From Rhypophila decipiens (Eukaryota > Ascomycota > Sordariomycetes > Sordariales > Naviculisporaceae): DNA of 38,822 bases. The position numbers and the translations under genes are program-made. Numbering within the stretch: the stretch's first letter is position 1; every line of letters begins with the position of its first letter. The notes under the pieces are model-generated. The model saw only the letters and a list, made by a program, of their open reading frames with translations. It did not search any database and was not told the DNA's origin. Shown piece after piece: positions 19,241 to 29,700 of the stretch. Location of the stretch: positions 1-38,822 of the forward strand of contig MU858311.1 of assembly GCA_033297075.1 (NCBI GenBank). The letters run 5' to 3'.

Positions 19241-20306
19241 CGCTGTTGCTGCGCCGTGGGTGTTGGGAGGAACATAAGCCAGATAATATGCGACTGGACT
19301 CCGGGGAAGTCCACCAGTCGACCGTCCAAGCTTCTTGTCGTGTGTTGTCGTCGACCGTCTTATACAAGAGCCCGTCGTGGGCAGCTGTGGTTAATTCCGA
19401 TTCCAATATGCAGCAGCGGCCTGGCTAGTGATCAGAGCGGGACTGCCAAATATCCAAATGTTTTAAAACGGCGACCCAATATACGTCGCAGAGTGTCGTC
19501 GTATCCCAAGGAAGCCGACTTGTTGTCGTCAAGACTGTGGATGGAGCTATGTCAGCTGCAAGTCAGGCAAGCTGCTGGAGCCCACAGTGATTTATTGTTG
19601 TTTTGGTTACTTGGGGGGGTATTGTTTTGTTGAAGAGGGTGTATAAGTCAGGAATGTAGGGAGGAAGGGTGCCGGTATGCATAGGGAAGGAAGGGCGGTG
19701 GAGGAATGTCACAGCCGGGGACATCGGCAGTGATAATCGTCAATTGCATGCCAATGGAGGCCCGGGCATAAGGTTTCGGGAGCTTGCCCGAGATCCAGGC
19801 GGCCACAACGACGGCTCTCTTAGGACAGGGGCGAGGGATGGGAAAACATGAGAAACTGGGTTCCGTACCTGGTCAGGGAGTTTTATGCCAAATATTGAGC
19901 GAGTGAGCGAGCGTCGAGCTTCGAGCGTCAGAGAACCGGGCCGGCTGGATATATGATTGCCCCGGGCTGAACCGTCTTTTCCTTTCAAGCTCTTTCTCAG
20001 AGTCCAACAAAACAAGCAACCAACAACGAAGTTGTATCGGACATCAATGCAGTTTTCCTCTCTGCTTCCTTGGCGGGTGGAGGGTGATCCTCGAAGGAGT
20101 GACTATTGGTGTATCGAGTACTCTCGGACTGCAAAGCTGTGACCCAAGTGGTTTCCAAGCCTGGAACGACGGTCAGTTGCAACTCTTTCTGCCGATTTTC
20201 TGCAAGGTCGAACGAAGGAACTGCGTCTTGGATGAACTGGTGAGAATGCCAAAGGTCAATGGATGAGGGTAGAACAGGAAAGAGGAAGAGTGGGAAGCAG
20301 CAAGAA

Positions 20307-20330
20307 GGTATGGGTATGGGTATGGGTATG
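20307..20330 (+). repeat. (GGTATG)4 microsatellite
   Basis: There are four exact tandem copies of GGTATG, followed by one imperfect copy (AGGGTAG). It lies about 1.1 kb upstream of the RasGEF start codon. Confidence 0.9.
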
Positions 20331-20791
20331 AGGGTAGAAAATGGCATTCGAGGTGACAGTCACGCACACATACGGATACTGATAGCACACTACGCCCAAT
20401 GGCTGATGTTACGGGCTGTGGCCTGTCCAGATTCCAGATTCCAGTGGTCCACTTTCCACTGCTGCTTTTTCCGTACTGTACACTGTCTGTACTTTTACTT
20501 TTTCGATCCAATTGAGATGGCTCTGCTTTCAGAGCAGTGTGAGACTTTGAACTCATCAACAGAAAAGAAAATGCGAAGAGGAAGAAGCCCATGCCTGGCA
20601 TCACTCAAAGAGTACAAGGGTACCGAGTACCTTGCGGGGGTTGAGGGAGCTCCTGCTTGCCTCGAAGTCGAGGTGTGTGGGACACCGTGGAAGGTTGCAG
20701 CTTCCCCCCCGGTTGAAGCCCCCCTGCTCATGGCAGGTAGGGCCCACACCCCCCTTACCTCGTCCCCCTGGCAAGTTTGTACCCTCTACCA

Positions 20792-20836
20792 AGGTACATG
20801 AAAGACAGGCGAATTTCTCGGAGTTTTCATGTACCT
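20792..20836. repeat. 12-bp perfect inverted repeat AGGTACATGAAA
   Basis: AGGTACATGAAA (20792-20803) and TTTCATGTACCT (20825-20836) can form a 12-bp stem with a 21-nt loop. The surrounding 280 bp contain further GGTACC/GTACCT motifs (20618, 20628, 20778, 20881) and the small palindrome CCTCGAAGTCGAGG (about 20659-20672). Confidence 0.6.
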
Positions 20837-23800
20837 CGACAGGGATATCTGCACTACTTTTCGTCGTTATATTGCCCGTTAGGGTACATAGCACACACGC
20901 TACTTGATGGGTGCGTGTTCTCAGCACACTAACGGCAGCCACTCGCAAGCCAGGTACAGGACTGTAGCGAGCTCGGGTCACAATTTGGGTCGAGGGTTCT
21001 GCCAAACTGCCCCATGCATTTTGCCTCGCCCCGCAACACTTGGGAAAATAAACACTCCAAAAGTCAACGGCATCACAACGGCACATCTTCTCGGAGCAAG
21101 ATGGACTAACACTGGACTAATTGCAGACGTTGCCGCTCAGATATCAAGACAAGCTTGGGATTGTGGGTTCCGCGAAGCTGGCCGTTAAAAGAGGATGCTT
21201 TTGAGTTTTTTTGTGTTGGTCCCGGCCCTGCCAGAAAGGTCTTCATGTTCGGGCCTTGGGTGACAGGTGCCCAGAGACCCACAGAACTGGTGGAAACGGC
21301 AATTCAAGAATGATCACCGATACTATCAGCACATTTTGAAGTGAGGATGAAAGTCACAAGCAGTCCTCTGGCTGTTATTATGGCAATCGCCTGGGACCAG
21401 ACTCCATAGATTTGCTCGATCGTCATTCTCGCAGCTTCCGTCTTGAGCTTTCCTGTTGCATCAAAGAAGAGCAAATTGATCACGGCAAACCCGCTCAGTT
21501 GCCGTTTTGGCCAGGTGCAGGGCATTTCCCGTCTCCATCAACGGTTCCGAGGTCCACCGTCCACGGTTCCTCCACCGAGTCCACCCAAGACTCCACCACA
21601 GCAAGCGCTCTTCCTTCAGCAATTGCGCTCATCCCGTTTTCTCATCCCGCTATGATTGGCCAATTCTAGCCTCTAGATATGTCCGCCAGTGCATCAACTT
21701 TGGATACGTCCGTACCTATTTCCAACACTGCAGCATGTGTCCCAGACTCGCCTCAAGGGACATATTTCTGACCCAACTCACGTCAAGTCAGTCTGGCAGA
21801 GGCACAGCAACCCCGGATGGCCCCAGATGTAGATGGCCCCAGGGAATCCGCACAACTGGGGACAATGCTTATGGGAGTACAGCACCAGCACACCGGAACC
21901 GAATTCGTGCATTCGCGAGGGCACGTTACGCATCGACTTCCGGAATACGATGAAGATTGCCCGCTGCTGTGCGATCTGTAGCACCCGACTGGTAACTCGC
22001 TAATGCCTCGACTCCAGCCCGCATCGGCGCCTCGACCATGCGGTAACTGGCGAACGGGGCCTGAATATGCGGCCGAGTTCTGCAAGAGAAAGATGACCCG
22101 GAGAGTTTCGATGAGGCGCAAAACAAAACGGCCTTCTGGAGCTGTGAGCCCTGTGACGGCTGCTCCGTACGCAGTGATCGATTACGGACCCTGCGACGGA
22201 CAAGTGGAGTCAATGGGTCGTAGACGCAGGAGAGGGTTTGGAATTGACGTTGATGTTTGAAGCTCGTCAAAACGTGGCCCCGAAACATCACAGCCGCCAT
22301 TTGACATCTGAAGAAGAAGTCAAAATGCGGCACTGGGGACAAGATGTCTCTGTTGCCGCCAGACCGAGAGAGTTACACGACAGCCTCTTCGCGACCTTTG
22401 CTCACTCTACCCGTGGCCAGCATCTTGTATTTTCTTCGGTAGATTCGCCCCTCCACATTCTGGGGACAGACCGTGGAAACTGGACAGCCACAGCTCATCA
22501 CTCTGTCATGATATCGGCCTCCTCTATCCGGCCCGGGCCCAGCACCAGCACGACCAAGCAAGCCGCGTCCTCACGAAAAGAAGAGGCAATCGGAAATGCA
22601 GTGGTCTGGTCACACCCGATGGCTGCTGTAGCCTGTATCTTCCGCAAGCACGACTCGAAAAGGACCTCGCGCCCGATCCATAGTGTATTTTTTTTTTCTT
22701 CTGTGATCAGCAGAAATTCCTAAATGCGCGGCCTCCAGCCCACGCGTGATAGATGAAAAGTCCGTAGCCGGACCTCTTGTGCCCGCTGTTCATCTGTCTT
22801 CATCGTTGTGTCGCCCAGCGAATCCATTCAGGATTCTCGTCACTCTCTTCTGGTCCAAATGGCGACCTTCACGACGCGAAAGGCTCGGTCCAATATTCCA
22901 ATTGTTTACCACTGCCGGTCAATCTGTGGTCGAGGTTGATTATCATTGCTGTTTCTGATCACTGGGACGACTCCACGCTCTCAGCGAGGTTGCATTCTCG
23001 ATGTGACGCCGCGCCTTGCCGCCAATCACGACGCTGTGGTCAGTGGGCAATTTTGCGATTGGCCCGTCAACAGTAAAACTGAAAGCACGTCTCTGTTCTT
23101 TTTATTTTTATTTTGTTCCCTTTTTGGCGCTTTCATCACGCTTCCTTCAAACTCATTGAGTTTCTCCCCCATTGTCTTTAAATATCGTCCCGGTTTCGGA
23201 TCGTATCATGGTTACAAATGGGCATTTTTCACCTTTCTTCTTGTGCAATGGGCCAAGACCTGCCTAGCAGGAATCTCAGAGGGAGCTGAAGAAAATGCTG
23301 ACGCCATCTCGACGCCAGCCACAACCCATCACACAACGGGCCGAACACCACGCGAGCTTGACGGGTGGGAGGGCGAAGGCAACGTCGTCGAGCTGCCTCG
23401 AAGAAAGGAACTGTGGTTCCATGCCACAGAATCATACCCTATCGTTCCCACCAAGAGACGGGTTCATTTCCATTCTATTAGGGTAAACTCTGGTTTTATT
23501 GCTGGGTCACGTCCGAAATCTCGGTTGATGTCGCCGTCGCCGTCTCGATCAGAACCTTGAAATCCGTACCGATCTCTTTCTTGGCCTGTGGTGAACCAAT
23601 CTTCTTCGTCAGCACTTTGTTCTCCTTCCCGGATCGAGGCGCGATCTGGTCAACAAGGGCCCAATCCTCCTGTCAAATCCTCAAGCTACCCCGGAAGAGG
23701 ACCCTTCTCACTCCACTTGGCAATGCGGAAGGGGGCAGGCAGGCCAGGGAAGAGGAAGAGGAAAACGAAAACTCAAAATCGGCAACCCTGGCGCGGCGCG

Positions 23801-24822
23801 CCAATCCGGGGCGGACGGTTCAGCCTGGTTTGTGCCACTTGATCCATCATCACGTTTCTTTTTCTTCCTGATCTCGAATCCTTTTCTTATCTTCAGCTTT
23901 GTGGAGAATTGCCAGAAAGGTTCTAGTTCCGAGCAAGTTGTGGAAGCTAGACAAGAAGCTAACGACGCGACCGGTACACTATCAACGTGCCGTCCCTTCC
24001 TCGGTCTGGTTCTCACCGGCGTCACCGTTATCCGCTCCTCCAAGTTTTTCAAATGAATTAAAGCCTCTCGAGGGTCGAGACCTCCGATCGAAGGTACTGT
24101 GCAGAACAAACTCTCAGGGACAGATTGGGGCGCCATCTGACCCAAAACCAGGGAGTCAAGTTCGGACCGTAGTGTACGAGAGACTGCTTTGTCATGCACT
24201 TTTGATGCAGAGTCCTCAGCAAAAGGTGACCACTGCTGCAGGTACACACATAAGCATAAGCTGCATTAATATCACACAATAAAAGGAGCCAATGATCCTT
24301 TCCATTTTGGTACTGACAGTCCCGCCGTCCCATCCGTACAGAGCCGAACAGAGCCGAGTGGTGACAACTGTCATCGGCCCAAATTACCGTACCCGACCAG
24401 TTGTTCTGCACGACGTGCATCGTGCTGGCACTGCATGGATTGATGTCAAGGCCGTCTGGTGAACTTTAACTACCGACATTGGGAGTGGCTTTTGATATTG
24501 CCGCTTTTGGACAACGACAAGAGGCGCCAGGTCCAGAAGAGGATCAACTTCACCAACCCATTGTCGATCGTTGTTGCTGGTCAGTGGTCACTCTGGTCTG
24601 GCCCTGGCATCAACGTTCAGTTGGTCTTCTAGGGTCCATCCAACAGGTCCCGTCCCATTTCATTCGCTCACGAGGAGCGAAATCTCAACTTGAGAGTTTG
24701 GTTTTTACCCCTCAAGCCCCTCCCCCCATCAGCGTTCCTGCATGGAAAAAGCCACCGGGAGACGACAAACCGAAGTGCCCTTGTCCATCACCCCATCTCT
24801 CATCTTGATGGATGCTTCTGTG

Positions 24823-24867
24823 GAGGACTCGACTCACTCGAGTTGCTCATCAGGTATTCGAGTCCTC
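24823..24867. repeat. 10-bp perfect inverted repeat GAGGACTCGA
   Basis: GAGGACTCGA (24823-24832) and TCGAGTCCTC (24858-24867) flank a 25-nt loop that itself holds ACTCGAGT. It could be a stem-loop in DNA or RNA. No gene context supports a function. Confidence 0.5.
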
Positions 24868-25979
24868 ACTAGCATCCGCACCAGGGATTCCCGTGCCGCT
24901 TGGAAACAGACCGAAGCCACGGTGAAAACGCCATGGCGTTGAGAAAGGAAAAAGAAGGAATTGCCAGTGTTCGATCGTCACATCTTTCCGGGTTTCACAA
25001 TTTCCACCACTTTTTTTGGCGGAGTGTTTCAACCGGGGCAAGCCACGTTATCTTGATCTTGTTCATCGCAGATCGTCCCGTCTTTAACACAAACGCTGAG
25101 GATTCTCTCAACGAGCAAGACTGGACGTCTTGAAGATTGCAGTCCCGTCGACAGTTACGCTTTTGTGAGTGGTAAAAGAGTCTCACTTCTCCAAAAGTCA
25201 CACATGCATGCCAGATTCTGTTGGTACCCGTCCGTGGTTCCTGTCAAGACACGGACCTTGTGAAGGTGGGAGGAAATATCCACCCGTCCCAGCCACCTGG
25301 CGCCATCTTCAACGCGGAAGACATCCGGGGACTGTTCCTTGGCTCGCTTGTCCTGATTCGTCAATGGACACTCGGGGCAACCATCAGATATCAGTTCTTG
25401 GCTTCATCACGTCTGATTTCGCGATCTGAGCAGTTGGTGATGACTGCTGACTTTTAACTTGATCTACTTTGCTGGTCACATCAGTGATTAGAAAGCTAGG
25501 AGTTTTCACTTTTATGTTCAAAAATTACTTCAACGCCATTGGCTGTATTGAGATGACTGGTAGGAAGCCTTGATGACACTCTCCAGGTTGTGTTACCGGG
25601 CTGGGGGAAGGGCCGTGCGAATGACAAACCCCCAGTCCCCCACAGCAGTTCCTCTTTCTCGGAGCCGGTCCCAGCTGGAGGATGGAAAATCCCAGTCTCC
25701 ACGAAATATGGACCGCCTCTGCGCCTATACACTACAAAGTAAGATAACGCTCTCAGACTCCCGGTAATGTGCCAACGTAGCAGAGCCAGTTCGCTGGGAG
25801 CAAAGTGTTCAATTTGCTGGGACATAAAATGGTCTCTCTTTTCCTGTCGGCCGGTCTTGCTGCGACCGGGTCCCGTAACCACCGACGTATCTCGGATCTG
25901 TCATCAGCTGCTTGGGACAGCCCAGGCAAGTCACAAGTATCAAGCAAATTTTAAAGTTTTGACAAGGGAATTAATTACA

Positions 25980-26002
25980 TACCCCGTACGGAGTACGGGG
26001 TA
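25980..26002. repeat. Perfect 10-bp inverted repeat TACCCCGTAC-GGA-GTACGGGGTA
   Basis: The two 10-bp arms (25980-25989 and 25993-26002) are exact reverse complements around a 3-nt spacer. The central GTACGGAGTAC core recurs in related form elsewhere in this region, for example at 31719-31735. Confidence 0.75.
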
Positions 26003-26403
26003 GGATTGCGGGGAGACTCAGGTCCAGAAGAAAAGGAAAGAAGACGCGGATAATTCGACCAATCTTGTCGAGATTTCGGGATGGGATCGGAATCCCAATA
26101 ATCGCGCGTCTGGGACACAGACATATTTATTTTTACGGAGTGTTCTTCTTCATTTTTCGTACTGTTCCCCGCCGTAAGCGCCATCCTTTGAGGATTGAAA
26201 CTTTGAAGGAGGAATCATATCCCGGCAAGGGACCGGATACCTTCCTAATTCGCAGGCCAGAGTCTTTGGTAGACCAAAGGACCGTTGGAGCTGGAAGGAA
26301 GATCTGGGTTGGCGATCCTCTCAAGTCTTTTCTTTTCCGAGATGTGATGGTCATCTGTTCTGAAGGTCTCGGACGAAAATATGACGATGGACGGTTTCGA
26401 TTA

Positions 26404-26740
26404 GGCGCCTGATATACAGGCACCAGTCCAATTTGACTTTCTTGACTAGAGGTATTTATTCGAGCCAGTCAAGGCATTTATTCGAGCTAGTCAAGGCATT
26501 TATTCATGCCAGTCAAGGCATTTATTCGAGCTAGTTAAGGCCTTTATTCTAGTCTAGTTAAGGGATTTATTAAGTCTAGTCAAGGTATTTTTTCTAACCA
26601 GCTAAGGTATTTATTCTATTTAGTTAAGCCATTTATTCCAGCCAGTTAATGTATTTATTCGAACAAGAGTAGTGCCTGTATATAAGAAGACTGGTGCCTG
26701 TAGTGTATATGAGAGTAATGGTGCCTGAATATTAGGCACC
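26404..26740 (+). mobile_element. Non-autonomous MITE-like element with internal 22-bp minisatellite, copy B
   Basis: This 337-bp element is bounded by related palindromic ends: GGCGCCTGATATACAGGCACC (26404-26424) and GGTGCCTGAATATTAGGCACC (26720-26740). Each can form a hairpin, and the two are inverted repeats of one another. Flanking 8-mers TTCGATTA (26396-26403) and TTCGATCA (26741-26748) differ at one base, as expected for an 8-bp target-site duplication. The core (26450 to about 26665) is about ten units of 22-23 bp, type AGGCATTTATTCGAGCTAGTCA. Two more GTGCCTGTA motifs (26672, 26694) lie near the right end. There is no coding capacity. The 8-bp duplication suggests hAT-type mobilisation, but the ends lack a clear hAT consensus. 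Confidence 0.8.
26450..26665 (+). repeat. 22-bp minisatellite array of copy B
   Basis: There are about ten consecutive units. The first four are close to AGGCATTTATTCGAGCTAGTCA and later units drift (AGGGATTTATTAAGTCTAGTCA, AGGTATTTATTCTATTTAGTTA). Most differences are C-to-T at CpA (GCCAGTCA to GCTAGTTA). The units are contiguous without spacers, so this is not a CRISPR array. Confidence 0.85.
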
Positions 26741-29700
26741 TTCGATCACACCTCACCGACTACAGTATAACCAAGAAAGATATAAGCCACTTGCCGCGGG
26801 CCGAGTCAAAACGGTTCAAGTCGTGACAGTTGAGGTTGTTAACGTCAACAAGAGTACCGTAAACCCTCCCAAAGACTTGAGGAAAGGACTCAATGCCTAT
26901 GGTATTCGCCGCCACAGGCCCCAACATTCTCGTCCACTGGAACCGGAACAGCTGAGGTCCAGAAAAGAAGACGCAGCGCGCCCCGCGTTCCCCCACTTAT
27001 CAGATCCTACGGGTTCTATTGAGGCTAGAACGCTTCACGCCATCGGCTCTCTTTACTGGTTCATTAACTGGTCCTCAGCGCGATGACCGCTAAAACCTGT
27101 CAGTGGTCAACGGAGCTTACCGGTACCGTGTACGATCCATAATGGCTTTTCCTTCGGGTGATCTTTCTCTTTACCTTTTTCTCCTCCAGTCGCCTCGTCC
27201 GGCAACAGCGGGAATCGCGGTTTCTAGATATTTGTCCGGACCAGATCAAGGCTTGGTTGATCGACAATGATACTACGAAAGGCCGTACTGGTATAAAGCG
27301 AACATCAGACGTGGGCGGATTCCATTCGCCGTTTTAAAGAGACCGAGAGAAAGAAAAAAGCCACACCCAAGATACCTTTGCAAGAGATATATTGCCTTCC
27401 AGAATATAAACTTTCTTGGGACGCCCGCTGGGTGAATATGTAGGGCTGAGCTACAACTCTTTTTACTCAGGTACTGAATATCCACCCCGGAGAGCTACAT
27501 GCCCCTTCATCTTACATCGACAAGTTCTGCAAGAGGGGTTTAACACCTGCAGCTAACCTACCTGCACTGCCGTAAAGCCCAAATCGGCACGACGAAAGCT
27601 ACAGTATCTGATACTGCATGTGGTTCTGACAAAGAGCATGCATACAGTACCATACACGACGGACCTGTCAAGATCGGGACCAGCGTCGAAAGCTGAAGGG
27701 TCGCGGAAAACACGCGACTTTTCTATTACGCATCAAGCCACATCAGGCAGTCGATGACCTCGATCATTCTTAGATCCGATCTACTGCCTCGGATACAGTA
27801 CGGATCTTCCGGCACAATGCAAATGAAGCAAACATCTCTGGATATCAACATGGCATGCTGACCACGTGTGGTGGCAAGCAACACTTTAGATGTCAACAAT
27901 GCCGGGGATGGAATTGCAACATCTAGGTACCTAGGTTCGTCTTTGACAAGTGATGATCGGGACGACCGCGCGTCCAAGATGTCATTATTGACATTGACTC
28001 CATCACTGCACCCTTTGCGTTCCTACTTACCCTCTCAAGCTCTGTATCCGCAATGCAGCAGAGAGCCCACCAAGATCTTGGTAATGACATCAGAAAGCTA
28101 GACGGAGGGTTTGCCCCGCCAACTTCCAAGCTGTCAGCGGGACACGATGTAACGATAGCCCCTCATTCAACGCCATGTAGCCCGTCAGCCCCCTGAACAT
28201 CACTGCAACGGCGGGCCTGAAGATCTCCAGTCCAGTGAGTGGATATCCGTATTCAGTGCGGCTCGCTGAAGCCTGACGGATACCAGCCAGCATTGGTGGC
28301 GATCGACGCTGTCAGCAGGACGTCTCGGCTCGATCGTTGTCATCCAGGCACTGACTGCCAGGTTGACAGTTCTGGCTCTTCTTTTCTGGCATGTCTGGTA
28401 CCGGTAGGTCTTGGTTACGAATGGGAATTGCAGGCTGACATGTTGACAGATTGACAATTCTCCTCTCGCCCCGTCTGCATTGTAGCCCGAGGCCCCTCTT
28501 CCAGTATGTATGTACAGTACACTACAGATCCATATAAACTGTAACCGAGGTTCATGTTCTGCTGGGACACCTCTGGTTCTGGAGATAGCTGCATGGAATG
28601 ATCGTCAGCAGTGAGGGAGTTACCAGACTGTCCTTGCTGTGTATGGCGATGATCATCTTTCCTACAGGATCGGATCCAGGCAGAGTGGCATTCTCACGGC
28701 GGATCGAAAGGGGGGCGTGGACGATACCACCTGCCCTTTTCCTCGCTGGACGTGATGCTTTCCTTCTTTTTCACTCTGCTCCTGTTGGAATTAGTAGCAG
28801 AACAAAATCGACACCGTGACGGATAAAGGTGTGATGCGGAGATTGGCACTCCAACACACATGCGCCGCCAACGTTACCCATCGTTCCAGAAATCTTTGCG
28901 GTGAAGGTGGCTGGCTCAGTATTCAACGTCTGAAACAGTACGAGCAGTAACTAGTACTGTATATCGCCGACCTGAAGTGTCGATGTCAAGACTGGAGCAC
29001 GTCGTGGAGTTGCAACTTACACCAGTACTGACACTGTGCCTAAAGCACGAGACAAGGGCTCATAAAAAAGACCACGGGATGGCATGGCACGTACATGCAG
29101 ATGAGGTTGTATTCGAGCAGTCGGTCTGCAGTCGAAAAAGTAACGGCGGGAAAAAGAATAAAGACTCAAAAGAGAAAATAAAAGATGCATTAACCGACCA
29201 ATCATCTCACATACGGGTTAGATTCTGCATTTTTTCACCGTAGTATTCTTATCCGTCCTGCCTGCTGCTGGTGAATTTGGTACGGAAGAATGGCACTGGG
29301 TGTGTTATTTTTCCACTTTGGGAGACCTGCGTCTGCGTGTGCCTTTTACCACCGACTTCTGCATCTGCATCTGTATACAAGCCAGAATAGGAAGAAAAGA
29401 CGGGAGAGCCTCCCGTCCGCTGATGGACAAGTTTGGGTTTGCCCCTTTCTTTTGCTTTGGGGGTTTACTTCAAGTTGCCATCGGTTACACATAGCCTACC
29501 AAGCTCCCATGGGTCCCTTTCATGCTACGCTGTAGAGAATAACCCGTAGACAAACTCTTGCGTTGTAATTACCGCCGCACTGCGCACTCAACTGAAGTCA
29601 TGAAGCATGAGGAAGGATAATGACAAGTTAAGGCGGTGGTCCCAAAGCTCTTTGATACTAGGTATGCCGTTCGGCGATAACTTGAAGCTTCCGACCTCCA

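Larger units (their letters stand above)
19241..26403. other. Gene-poor intergenic region (7.2 kb)
   Basis: The first few hundred bases should be the RasGEF promoter/5' UTR. A (GGTATG)4 microsatellite is at 20307-20330. A C-rich, GGTAC-rich segment with inverted repeats is at 20600-20890. A 10-bp inverted repeat is at 24823-24867 and a 10-bp palindrome at 25980-26002. Pyrimidine-rich tracts occur at 23090-23200 and 23840-23900. Many open frames exist (the longest is 204 codons at 22946-23560), but none shows a domain, splice-consistent extension or coding-like composition. I found no transposase or reverse transcriptase motif. Confidence 0.5.

Noticed and set aside
19158..19406. Overlapping 82-codon frame at the RasGEF 5' end, considered as a uORF or alternative first exon
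   Set aside because: Its first codon is TTG, not ATG, and no good donor/acceptor pair links it to the RasGEF frame.
21304..21525. 73-codon minus-strand frame with reasonable codon usage and a hydrophobic tail
   Set aside because: A stop lies just upstream in frame, there is no recognisable family, and no splice partner was found. Too weak to list as a gene.
22946..23560. 204-codon plus-strand frame in the gene-poor region
   Set aside because: The hydrophobic stretch comes from pyrimidine-rich DNA and the rest is Arg/Ser/Thr-rich without any motif. Not supportable as a gene.
26450..26665. Regular 22-bp repeats considered as a CRISPR array
   Set aside because: Units are contiguous with no unique spacers, drift gradually, and occur inside a eukaryotic dispersed element with a second copy elsewhere.
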